From the NCBI GenBank assembly GCA_020432595.1, contig JAGQGA010000240.1:1-7824 (forward strand): 7,824 nt of DNA. Direction: 5' to 3'. The position numbers and the translations under genes are program-made. The notes beneath the pieces are model-generated. The model was not told the origin of the DNA. It saw only the letters and a list, made by a program, of their open reading frames with translations, and ran no database searches. Origin of the DNA: Anaerolineales bacterium (GTDB lineage: Bacteria > Chloroflexota > Anaerolineae > Promineifilales > Promineifilaceae). This document shows, piece after piece, positions 1-5,852 of the stretch. Numbering within the stretch: the first letter of the stretch is position 1; each line of letters begins with the position of its first letter.

Positions 1-968
1 GCCTGCGCCATGCCTTCATCCAGCCCCACGCGAGGAGTGTAGCCAAGCAGGGTTTGGGCTTTGGTATCGGGGTAAAGGGTGTGGAGCGTCATAAAGCGGA
101 CGCGCTCGCGGGTGAGGGGAACGCGCAAATTGAAAGTGTCGCGCAGCCAGGCAACGATTTTGGCTCCCCACAGCGGCATACTGCGCGGGGTTTTGCCACA
201 CATGCGGCCGTAGCAGCCAAAAAAGGTTTTGAAACTGACGTGGCTGTCTATGAGCTGGAAGGCTTGGTTGGGGGCTTGGGGGGAAACGGCCGTTAATAAC
301 AGCCCATCTACCATATTGTCAATAAACGACGGGTACGCATGACCCGACCCATCACCCACAATGCAAGGCGTGCCGTTTTGCACCAGCCGCAACATTTGCA
401 CCGACCAGCTTACCGACCCAGGGCCATAAATCATGCCGGGTCGGACAACCGCCACCTCAATGCCTAGCTCAGGACCAAGTTCCAGCACCCGGTTATCGGC
501 CAACGCCTTGGTACGACCATAAACGTCGGCTTGGGTCGTGTCCAGTGGCGTATCTTCGGTAACAGTCGTCGTTTTGGGCAGCCCATAGGCCGCCATCGAG
601 CTAACATAAACAAAGCGGCACACGCCTGCTTTGGCGGCCAGCCGCAGCAGTTGCTCCGTTGCCTCCACGTTGACCTTGTAGGCCATCGCTTCGGCTCCTT
701 TGTTATAAACCAGCCAGGCGGCGACGTGGAAAACTACATCTTGCTCAGCCACCAGCTCCGCCAGCCGCGCCGTGTCGAGCATATCGGCGGCCTGCATATT
801 GACCCCAGCCGCCTGCAAATAGGCTGCTTTTTCCAGGCTGCGCCCGGTGCCGGTGACAATCGCCTCTTCTTCGGTTGCCAGCCGCAGTGCCAGCCGCCCA
901 CCGACAAAGCCGGTTGCCCCGGTGACTAAAACTTTTTGCTTGCGTAATGCGTAATTGATATAGGACAT
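1..968 (-). CDS. NAD(P)-dependent epimerase/dehydratase (extended SDR), C-terminus cut by window edge
   Basis: Translating the minus strand from the ATG at 966-968 gives 322 codons without a stop, running off the left edge. The N-terminus carries the Rossmann nucleotide-binding motif TGATGFVG (residues 16-23). It is followed by HVAAW (81-85), a VYVSS strand, and the catalytic YxxxK as YGRTK (Y150, K154), then RPGMIYGPG. This order is that of extended short-chain dehydrogenases acting on nucleotide sugars, sterols or similar substrates; the substrate cannot be told from sequence. It is soluble, with no signal peptide. No Shine-Dalgarno precedes the ATG, but a good promoter places transcription start on it (see 976-1004). 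An in-frame ATG at 1002-1004 is the alternative start, but it falls inside the -35 box. Residues 5-9 are encoded by a heptamer repeat. Family assignment is firm, exact function is not. Confidence 0.93.
   Translation of the reverse strand, partial: MSYINYALRKQKVLVTGATGFVGGRLALRLATEEEAIVTGTGRSLEKAAYLQAAGVNMQAADMLDTARLAELVAEQDVVFHVAAWLVYNKGAEAMAYKVNVEATEQLLRLAAKAGVCRFVYVSSMAAYGLPKTTTVTEDTPLDTTQADVYGRTKALADNRVLELGPELGIEVAVVRPGMIYGPGSVSWSVQMLRLVQNGTPCIVGDGSGHAYPSFIDNMVDGLLLTAVSPQAPNQAFQLIDSHVSFKTFFGCYGRMCGKTPRSMPLWGAKIVAWLRDTFNLRVPLTRERVRFMTLHTLYPDTKAQTLLGYTPRVGLDEGMAQ
942..955. repeat. Two-unit heptamer repeat GCGTAAT inside SDR 5' coding end
   Basis: GCGTAAT occurs twice in tandem (942-948, 949-955). 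On the coding strand it reads ATTACGC twice and encodes part of the short N-terminal extension (NYALR) just before the first Rossmann strand. It has the same 7-bp period as the larger intergenic repeats further right. Confidence 0.7.
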
Positions 969-975
969 ATCGGAA

Positions 976-1004
976 ATTGTAGCGATAAACCGGGTAGGTG
1001 TCAT
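976..1004 (-). promoter_or_regulatory. Sigma70-type promoter for the SDR gene, giving a leaderless mRNA
   Basis: On the minus strand, ATGACA (1004-999, 5/6 to the -35 consensus) is followed after exactly 17 bp by TACAAT (981-976, 5/6 to the -10 consensus). Seven bases further is A968, the first base of the SDR ATG. The expected transcription start is therefore on or beside the start codon, which fits the absence of a ribosome-binding site. Inferred from box matches only. Confidence 0.6.
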
Positions 1005-1006
1005 GT

Positions 1007-1035
1007 TTGACAGCTAAACGGCCGTTGTCTACACT
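1007..1035 (+). promoter_or_regulatory. Sigma70-type promoter for holin-like/methyltransferase unit
   Basis: A perfect TTGACA (1007-1012) is followed by a 17-bp spacer and TACACT (1030-1035, 4/6 to TATAAT). Start of transcription would be near 1042, leaving a leader of about 50 nt before the ATG at 1091. The -35 box is 2 bp from the -35 box of the opposite promoter, so the two are back to back. The palindrome AACGGCCGTT (1017-1026) fills the middle of the spacer and could be a protein-binding site. Confidence 0.6.
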
Positions 1036-1045
1036 ACCCTAATCT

Positions 1046-1072
1046 GTAAGGTGGATTAGCAATCCGTCCTAC
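1046..1072 (+). other. Leader hairpin upstream of holin-like gene
   Basis: Arms 1046-1057 and 1061-1072 pair over 12 positions with core GGATT/AATCC, two G-U wobbles and one A-C mismatch, around a 3-nt loop. It lies in the presumed 5' leader, 8 nt before the AAGGAG ribosome-binding site. It has no T-run, so it is unlikely to be a terminator. It may stabilise the leader or be a repeat remnant. Confidence 0.4.
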
Positions 1073-1090
1073 TATTCACGAAGGAGACCC

Positions 1091-1447
1091 ATGAGTCGTT
1101 TTATTATCCGTATTTTGATCAACGCTGCCGCTCTGTGGGTGGCCGCGCAACTGCTTTCCGGCATCACGCTTGCCCAGGATTTCGTCACCGTCCTCATCGT
1201 CGCCCTTGTTTTTGGTTTGATCAACGCGCTGCTCAAGCCCATTCTCACTATTTTGTCCCTACCGTTTATCATTGTCACGCTGGGGCTGTTTACGCTAGTC
1301 ATCAATGGCCTGCTGCTGCTATTGGTTGACGCGCTCACCGATGGGCTAACAATAGCCGGGTTCTGGTGGGCTGTTTTAGGCAGCATCGTCATTTCCATCG
1401 TCAGCATGGTGCTTAACTCGCTGTTTGATGAGGAGAATAACCGCTAA
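1091..1447 (+). CDS. Phage holin 4 / YvlD-like small membrane protein
   Basis: The product is a 118-residue, almost wholly hydrophobic protein with about four membrane segments (roughly residues 4-24, 28-48, 50-76 and 84-110) and a short charged tail (DEENNR). Length, the INALLKPIL stretch in the second segment, and the GLFTLVINGLLL segment fit the family named mycobacterial 4-TMS phage holin (PF04020), which includes YvlD of Bacillus. Despite the name, these are usually chromosomal envelope proteins of unknown role rather than lysis proteins, and no phage gene is nearby. The start is supported by a strong AAGGAG at 1081-1086, 4 nt before the ATG. It heads a two-gene unit: its TAA (1445-1447) touches the next ATG. 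A promoter is seen at 1007-1035. Confidence 0.88.
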   Translation: MSRFIIRILINAAALWVAAQLLSGITLAQDFVTVLIVALVFGLINALLKPILTILSLPFIIVTLGLFTLVINGLLLLLVDALTDGLTIAGFWWAVLGSIVISIVSMVLNSLFDEENNR

Positions 1448-2146
1448 ATGTGGCTGTGGGTGGGAGGCATTGCTGCCATCATTGCGCTGGGGTTCCTGCT
1501 CTATTGGCTGATAGTCATCACCGAGGGGCTGTTTTTGGGGCGGCACTTTGTTGTTTGGCTTTACGACCGCACGGCGCACCAATATGATGGCATCAAGGAG
1601 TTTGATGCGCTGGCGGAGCAATTTTTTGTGACGCAGCCGCTGCTGCTTCAGCTCACGGGGGTTCCCGCGCCGCGTGTGCTGGATGTGGCGACAGGGACGG
1701 GGCGGCTGCCTTATTTTTTGCTCAACGAGCCGCTGTTTAACGGCAAAGTGGTGGGTGTGGAGCCATCGGCCAAGATGTTGGCGTTGGCGCAGGAAAAATT
1801 ACGGCCGTTTTCCTATCGCGTGAGTTTGGTGCAGCAAACGGCCGTTCCCCTTCCCTTTGCCGATCACAGTTTTGATGCTGTCACCTGTCTCGAAGCCCTC
1901 GAATTTTTCCCCTCCGACAGGGAAGCACTGCAAGAAATGGTGCGCGTGCTGCGCCCCGGCGGCACGCTGCTCGTCACGCGGCGACGCGGCTGGGAAGCCA
2001 AACTCTTTTTAGGTCGCTATTGGTCGCAAGAAGCGTTTGAAACCTATTTGCGCTCTCTGGGGCTAGAGGGCGTAAACACCCAGATTTGGCAGGTAGATTA
2101 TGACCAGGTTTTTGCCCAGAAGATGATTGTAGGGAGTAGGGAGTAG
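1448..2146 (+). CDS. Membrane-anchored class I SAM-dependent methyltransferase
   Basis: The product has 232 residues. Residues 3-25 form a hydrophobic membrane anchor. Residues 76-181 are a Methyltransf_11-type core: motif I VLDVATGTGR (77-86), acidic E105 at the end of the second strand (VVGVEPS) for ribose binding, PFADHSFDAVTCLEALEF (136-153), and VLRPGG (167-172) before strand 5. It should transfer a methyl group from S-adenosylmethionine at the cytoplasmic face; the ubiE-like core suggests a lipid, quinone or small-molecule acceptor, but none can be named. The ATG follows the holin-like stop codon without a gap, and AGGAG (1431-1435) lies in the end of that gene, so translation is probably coupled. 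The last residues (VGSRE) and the TAG stop are encoded by a GTAGGGA heptamer repeat, so the C-terminus was likely reset by that element. Confidence 0.88.
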   Translation: MWLWVGGIAAIIALGFLLYWLIVITEGLFLGRHFVVWLYDRTAHQYDGIKEFDALAEQFFVTQPLLLQLTGVPAPRVLDVATGTGRLPYFLLNEPLFNGKVVGVEPSAKMLALAQEKLRPFSYRVSLVQQTAVPLPFADHSFDAVTCLEALEFFPSDREALQEMVRVLRPGGTLLVTRRRGWEAKLFLGRYWSQEAFETYLRSLGLEGVNTQIWQVDYDQVFAQKMIVGSRE

Positions 2147-2194
2147 GGCGTACCTTTACACCCCACGCCCTACTCCCTACCCCCCACTCCCTAC
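2129..2194. repeat. Heptamer inverted repeat, unit GTAGGGA, between convergent genes
   Basis: The left arm is GTAGGGA, GTAGGGA, GTAGGGC (2129-2149). The right arm is the reverse complement in heptads (GCCCTAC 2167-2173, TCCCTAC 2174-2180, a degenerate CCCCCAC 2181-2187, TCCCTAC 2188-2194). The loop is about 17 nt. The TAG stop of the methyltransferase (2144-2146) and, on the other strand, the TAG stop of the SH3 protein (2193-2191) both lie in the repeat. A transcript from either side would fold into a strong GC-rich hairpin, which could end or protect both mRNAs, although there is no T-run. Confidence 0.85.
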
Positions 2195-2991
2195 GGCTCT
2201 GCTGTTGGAGCAGGGGGAATGTCAATGGCGGGGGGAACGGCCGTTTCATCCCCCACAAACGTCACCGCTTCAGCTACCACCCAGGCCAGCTCCCCATTAA
2301 TACAGCACACCTGCCACCAATCCTGCGCCGAGACGCTGCCAACGGCCGTAAATTGTTCCCCTGCTGCGGCCACCAGCAAAATGGGGTAATCAGTGCTGGG
2401 GCCACTGCGGATGTTAAGCCGTTCGACATTGACCACCACGCTGGGCAGTTCAGGCGTTGGGGTGGCGGGGATGGGAATGGCAGAAACGGCCGTTTGTGTG
2501 GGCAAGGGTAGTGGGGTTGCCGTAACAGTTGGGGTTGGCGTAAATGTAGCTGAAGCAGTAGCCGTTGCCGTTAGGGTGGGAACAGCGGACGGCAGCGTGG
2601 TTGCGGTGGCGGAAGGCGTAGACGTGTTTGCCACTGCCGCTACCGCTGCGACAGTAGGTAAGGGAGTGGTTGCTGGCCGCATGGCGAATTGCCAAATAGC
2701 AAAACTGAGCAGCCCCAACAGCAAAACAGCCGTTGGCAGCAGCCACCATCGCCTAGGCACCGGTTTTGCATCTGGCGGTGCGGGTGGTGCTGGCTGGGCT
2801 TGGCAATAGATGGGGCAGGTGGGGTGGTTGGGGCTGAGGCAGAAGGTTTGTTGGTGGTCGAGGGAAACGGCCGTTTCCGGCTTGGTGCGAAAACAGCGCC
2901 CCATTTGCGAAGGAAACAGCAGCCCCGTTGTAGGGTCATTGGCAACGGCAAAATGGGGGCAATTTTGGTAAACGGTGTCGCGGTCGGTCAT
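2191..2991 (-). CDS. Single-pass membrane protein: Cys-rich N-terminus, Pro/Thr linker, extracytoplasmic SH3 domain
   Basis: The product has 266 residues in four parts. Residues 1-63 are a compact segment with cysteines at 11, 33, 51, 59 and 63 and the signature CP...D.TT...P....C......L..Q..FCL...P.CP.Y. It could bind a metal in the cytoplasm; I recall similar N-terminal segments on Chloroflexota membrane proteins but cannot verify it here. Residues 82-103 are a membrane segment preceded by RR (80-81), which favours an N-in orientation. Residues 106-183 are a Pro/Thr/Ala-rich spacer, typical of cell-wall-spanning linkers. Residues 186-247 are a bacterial SH3 domain (LNIRSGPSTDYP, WWQV, AWV), which usually binds peptidoglycan or other envelope ligands. 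It is convergent with the methyltransferase, and its TAG stop is inside the GTAGGGA repeat. There is no clear ribosome-binding site before the ATG at 2989-2991. Confidence 0.85.
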   Translation of the reverse strand: MTDRDTVYQNCPHFAVANDPTTGLLFPSQMGRCFRTKPETAVSLDHQQTFCLSPNHPTCPIYCQAQPAPPAPPDAKPVPRRWWLLPTAVLLLGLLSFAIWQFAMRPATTPLPTVAAVAAVANTSTPSATATTLPSAVPTLTATATASATFTPTPTVTATPLPLPTQTAVSAIPIPATPTPELPSVVVNVERLNIRSGPSTDYPILLVAAAGEQFTAVGSVSAQDWWQVCCINGELAWVVAEAVTFVGDETAVPPAIDIPPAPTAEP

Positions 2992-3018
2992 CTGTTTTGG
3001 GCAAAGAAATGATGTTTA

Positions 3019-3069
3019 GAGATTAGAGATTGGAGATTATGAGCCTCATAATCTCCAATCTCTAATCTC
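3019..3069. repeat. Perfect 25-bp inverted repeat of GATTAGA/GATTGGA heptads between divergent genes
   Basis: Arms 3019-3043 and 3045-3069 are exact reverse complements separated by a single C at 3044. Each arm is built of 7-bp units (GATTAGA, GATTGGA, GATTATG). It lies in the 165-bp gap between the SH3 protein start (2991, minus) and the sigma factor start (3157, plus). It could form a cruciform in DNA or a long hairpin in a transcript from either side. I see no convincing promoter for either gene in the remaining gap. Confidence 0.9.
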
Positions 3070-3156
3070 AGAATTTTGCTTGGATCATGGGCGATTTGGC
3101 CGAATCTGTCAATGAAACTGTCACAAAATCGGTAATGGCGGTGTTTAGAGGGGTGA

Positions 3157-3753
3157 ATGGCGACAAAGGACAAAGCTTTGACCACACTATCGGATAATGT
3201 TTTGCTTAAACGGCTGGAGCAGGGCGACGAAGCTTCATTTGAAACGCTTTTTCACCGTCACTATGACCGGGTGTATGGGTTGCTGTTTCGGCTGCTGGGC
3301 AACCGGGATGAGGCGGAGGAGCTAGTGCAGGAGGTTTTCCTAAAGCTGTATCGCCATGCCTTTGCCCAACAGATGTTTGCCAAACGGCCGTTTGGCGGCA
3401 CGCCGCCGCACAATCTCAGCGGCTGGCTGTATCGGGTGGCGACCAACGAAGGGTATAACGCCATTCGCGGACGGCAGCGGCAGTGGCAGCGCAATCGGCT
3501 GCTGGTGCCAGACCCGGCGGGTGCGCCCGGCGCGGAGGTGGCGGTGGAGAGAAAGGAACGGGAAATGGCCGTTCGTGCTGCCCTGTCAACTCTACCGCCT
3601 CACCAGGCCCAACTGCTGCTGCTGCGCCAAATGGATTTGAGCTATGCCGAGCTGGCCGAAGCGTGTGACATTGCCCCTGGCTCGGTAGGGACGCTGCTGC
3701 GTCGGGCGGTGGCGGCTTTTCGTGAAGCGTATCAAAGGGAGATTGGGGATTAG
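3157..3753 (+). CDS. ECF-family RNA polymerase sigma factor
   Basis: The product has 198 residues. Sigma2 covers about residues 28-112: FETLFHRHYDRVY, then DEAEELVQEVFLKLY (core binding, region 2.2, 51-65), then LSGWLYRVATNEGYNAIR (-10 recognition, 87-104). Sigma4 covers about 138-192: LSTLPPHQAQLLLLRQMDLSY (144-163), then the helix-turn-helix ELAEACDIAPGSVGTLLRRA (165-184), which reads the -35 element. Sigma3 is absent, as expected for ECF (extracytoplasmic function) factors. Between regions 2.2 and 2.3 there is a loop (about 70-86) whose AKRPFG is encoded by an 18-bp palindrome. AGAGGGG just upstream is a modest ribosome-binding site. The gene downstream encodes a membrane protein in the usual anti-sigma position. 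The stop TAG lies in a GATTAGA heptad. Family is clear; the regulon is unknown. Confidence 0.94.
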   Translation: MATKDKALTTLSDNVLLKRLEQGDEASFETLFHRHYDRVYGLLFRLLGNRDEAEELVQEVFLKLYRHAFAQQMFAKRPFGGTPPHNLSGWLYRVATNEGYNAIRGRQRQWQRNRLLVPDPAGAPGAEVAVERKEREMAVRAALSTLPPHQAQLLLLRQMDLSYAELAEACDIAPGSVGTLLRRAVAAFREAYQREIGD

Positions 3754-3797
3754 AGATTAGAGATTGATGAAGGTTTGCAATCTCCAATCTCCAATCT
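3741..3797. repeat. Imperfect heptamer inverted repeat (GATTAGA / CAATCTC) at the sigma factor stop
   Basis: The left arm has GATTGGG, GATTAGA, GATTAGA, GATTGAT (3741-3768). The right arm has CAATCTC twice and CAATCTT (3778-3798). Pairing is imperfect, with A-C mismatches where the left arm has GATTAGA instead of GATTGGA. The TAG stop of the sigma gene (3751-3753) is inside the left arm. The hairpin separates sigma from its presumed anti-sigma partner and may tune their relative expression. Confidence 0.8.
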
Positions 3798-3824
3798 TTA
3801 ACCCCATATTTTTGGAGAAAACAG

Positions 3825-4814
3825 ATGATCAACCCAAATGAGAATGAGACAGACATTTTGGATGTGATGGAAACGTTGGAAGTGCTGGAACCAACGGCCG
3901 TTAATGCCCCCCAACCAGTCCGCCAGGCATATGCCCAATTGCGCCAGCAGATGGCGCCCATGCCCCAGCGCAGTTGGTGGCAGCGGCTCCTGCAAACGCC
4001 AGAACGCCGTTTTGCTACGGTACTGGCTTCGCTGGTATTTATGTTTGCCCTGGCACTCAGCTTCCCCAGCTTCCGCGCCGCCGCCAGCGACTTCCTGGGG
4101 CTGTTCCGCGTGCAAAAATTTGCTGCCATTTCCGTTTCGCCGGAGCAGATAGCCATTCTGGAGCAGTTGGCTGAATCGGGGGTAACGCCGGGCGAATTGG
4201 AAGTTATCGACGAACCGACTGAGCCGATGCGCTTTGCCTCACTGGGTGAAGCAGCAAGGCAAACGGGGCTGACACCGCGCACGCTGCCATCGCTGGGTGA
4301 TCCACAGGAGGTGCAGGTGATGGGTGGGGTAAACGGCCGTTTAATCGTCAACCTCGAAAGTGCCCGCACCATCCTCAGTGCCACCGGCAGCGACCCCGCC
4401 CTGCTGCCCGACAGCCTTGACGGCCAGCCAATCAACATCCAAACGTTTCCCGCCGTGGTTCAGCGCTGGGGCGATTTGATGCTGCTGCAAAGCGAAAGCC
4501 CCAACATCAGCTATCCCGATGGCTTGGATGCCACCCTCATCGGTAAAGCCATTTTGCGAGCTTTGGGGCTAAACGAAGCCGAGGCCGCACGGCTGGCGCA
4601 GCAAATTGACTGGACAGGTACGCTGCTGCTGCCCGTGCCGCAAAATGTTGCCAACTTTAGCGAAGTGACAATAGAGGGGACGAGCGGTATTGCGCTCACC
4701 AGTCTGGACAGCCAGGACAACATGGTGATGTGGCAAAAAGACGGCGTGATCTACGTACTGGCCGGCCGTCAGGATGTGGCGGGTTTGCTGGACGTAGCGG
4801 GAGAACTGCGGTAA
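3825..4814 (+). CDS. Single-pass membrane protein in anti-sigma position
   Basis: The product has 329 residues. Residues 1-60 are a cytoplasmic part, acidic at first, then with a charged helix (VRQAYAQLRQQM, 32-43). Residues 63-80 form one membrane segment after ERR (60-62), giving N-in orientation. Residues 84-329 are an extracytoplasmic domain opening with FRAAASDFLGLFR, and containing a predicted mix of helices and strands. There is no zinc-binding HxxxCxxC motif, so it is not a ZAS-type anti-sigma factor. Its place directly after an ECF sigma gene, with a good GGAG (3814-3817) 7 nt before the ATG, supports a role in holding that sigma factor at the membrane and sensing an outside signal. 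That role is inference from position and topology; a lipoprotein-like sensor of unrelated function is the alternative. Stop at 4812-4814 lies 28 bp before the next repeat. Confidence 0.8.
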   Translation: MINPNENETDILDVMETLEVLEPTAVNAPQPVRQAYAQLRQQMAPMPQRSWWQRLLQTPERRFATVLASLVFMFALALSFPSFRAAASDFLGLFRVQKFAAISVSPEQIAILEQLAESGVTPGELEVIDEPTEPMRFASLGEAARQTGLTPRTLPSLGDPQEVQVMGGVNGRLIVNLESARTILSATGSDPALLPDSLDGQPINIQTFPAVVQRWGDLMLLQSESPNISYPDGLDATLIGKAILRALGLNEAEAARLAQQIDWTGTLLLPVPQNVANFSEVTIEGTSGIALTSLDSQDNMVMWQKDGVIYVLAGRQDVAGLLDVAGELR

Positions 4815-4842
4815 AAAGGGGGTTACTGCCATTGGCATTTTT

Positions 4843-4908
4843 GGAGATTAAGAGATTGAGAGATTAGGAGATTATGGGGGATTACTCTCTCAATCTCCCA
4901 ATCTCTTC
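4843..4908. repeat. Imperfect inverted repeat of 8-bp units (GAGATTAG-like / CAATCTC-like)
   Basis: The left arm (4843-4875) repeats GAGATTA/AGAGATTG with a period near 8. The right arm (4881-4908) has CTCTCAAT, CTCCCAAT, CTCTTC. Pairing needs small bulges. It has the same GATTAGA-type content as the elements at 3019 and 3741 but with one extra base per unit. It occupies most of the 111-bp gap between the anti-sigma-like gene and the ABC ATPase gene. Confidence 0.78.
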
Positions 4909-4925
4909 TTTAGCCTTTGACCTAT

Positions 4926-5852
4926 ATGCCTGAAACGACAACCCCTGCCATTTACACCTCCCATTTGCACAAAACCTTTGGCAATAAAGTGGCTGTGGCC
5001 GACCTGACGCTGACGGTGGAGCGCGGGGAGGTGTTTGGCTTTTTGGGGCCAAACGGCGCGGGCAAAACAACATCGGTGAAAATGCTGCTGGGGTTGACGC
5101 GGCCAACGGCTGGGGAAGCACGGCTGTTAGGCAAGCCGGTGGGCGACCGCGAAATGCGGCGTAAGGTTGGCTTTTTGCCGGAGCATTTTCGTTTTCATGA
5201 GTGGCTGCGGGCGGGGGAATTTTTGGATTTACACGGCCGTTTATATGGCATGAGCCGCAGCGAACGACAAGAGGCCATTCCCCGCCTGCTGAAGCTGGTG
5301 GGGCTGGCCGACAGGGTGGAGACACGGCTGGGGGCGTTTTCTAAGGGGATGCTACAGCGAGTTGGGCTGGCACAGGCGTTACTCAATAAGCCTGACCTGG
5401 TTTTTTTGGATGAGCCAACGTCGGGGCTTGACCCGCTGGGGCGGCGGCTGGTGCGGGATATTATCAACGGGCTGCGGGGGGAAGGAACGGCCGTTTTTCT
5501 CAACTCCCACCTCCTCAGCGAAGTGGAGCAGACGTGTGACCGGGTGGCCTTTGTTCGCCAGGGGGTAGTGCTTAGCACAGCCAACGTAGCTGACTTTGAT
5601 GCCGACAAGCTACAGGTAGTAGTGCGGGTGGGGCAGCCATCGCCGCAACTGTTGGCCGATTTGGGGCAGTTTGATCGGGAGGTGGCGTGGGAAAACGGCC
5701 GTTATCACCTCACTCTACCCCACGAAAGCGACCTCCCCCGGCTGGCAAGCTGGCTTGTTGGTCACAACCACACCCTCTATGAATTTACCCCGACTCGCCT
5801 ATCGCTGGAAGATCGTTTTTTGCAAATCATTGGCGAAGATACGGGTCAGTAA
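4926..5852 (+). CDS. ABC transporter ATP-binding protein (ABC-2 exporter type)
   Basis: From the ATG at 4926 the product has 308 residues. A TTG at 4917 would add three; neither start has a ribosome-binding site, so the start is uncertain. Walker A is GPNGAGKTT (41-49), the ABC signature is FSKGMLQR (138-145), Walker B is LVFLDEP (158-164) followed by the D-loop SGLDP, and the switch histidine is H195 (LNSHLLSE). The usual Q-loop glutamine appears as H87 in [12 protein letters not shown], a variant position worth noting. Residues about 225-308 form a C-terminal extension as in DrrA/NosF-like exporters. It would drive export together with the permease encoded 86 bp downstream; the cargo is unknown. 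The TAA stop (5850-5852) lies in the first CAGTAAT heptad of the following repeat. Confidence 0.95.
   Translation: MPETTTPAIYTSHLHKTFGNKVAVADLTLTVERGEVFGFLGPNGAGKTTSVKMLLGLTRPTAGEARLLGKPVGDREMRRKVGFLPEHFRFHEWLRAGEFLDLHGRLYGMSRSERQEAIPRLLKLVGLADRVETRLGAFSKGMLQRVGLAQALLNKPDLVFLDEPTSGLDPLGRRLVRDIINGLRGEGTAVFLNSHLLSEVEQTCDRVAFVRQGVVLSTANVADFDADKLQVVVRVGQPSPQLLADLGQFDREVAWENGRYHLTLPHESDLPRLASWLVGHNHTLYEFTPTRLSLEDRFLQIIGEDTGQ

Noticed and set aside
1091..1447. Prophage lysis gene
   Set aside because: The holin-4 family name is misleading: members are common chromosomal membrane proteins, and no phage genes lie nearby.
2393..2809. 138-codon plus-strand ORF opposite the SH3 protein
   Set aside because: Its low-complexity Val/Gly/Ala content is the antisense shadow of the Pro/Thr-rich linker; the minus-strand frame has clear SH3 and membrane features.
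3107..3135. ECF-type autoregulated promoter before the sigma gene (GAAACT and CGGTAA)
   Set aside because: The boxes are only 10 bp apart, far short of the usual 16-17 bp, and the -10 match is poor.
3416..4438. 340-codon minus-strand ORF across the sigma and anti-sigma-like genes
   Set aside because: It spans two well-supported genes and the repeat between them, and its translation shows no domain; it is an antisense shadow in GC-rich DNA.
4827..4842. Intrinsic terminator after the anti-sigma-like gene (TGCC-ATT-GGCA followed by five T)
   Set aside because: The stem is only 4 bp with a 3-nt loop, too weak to claim.
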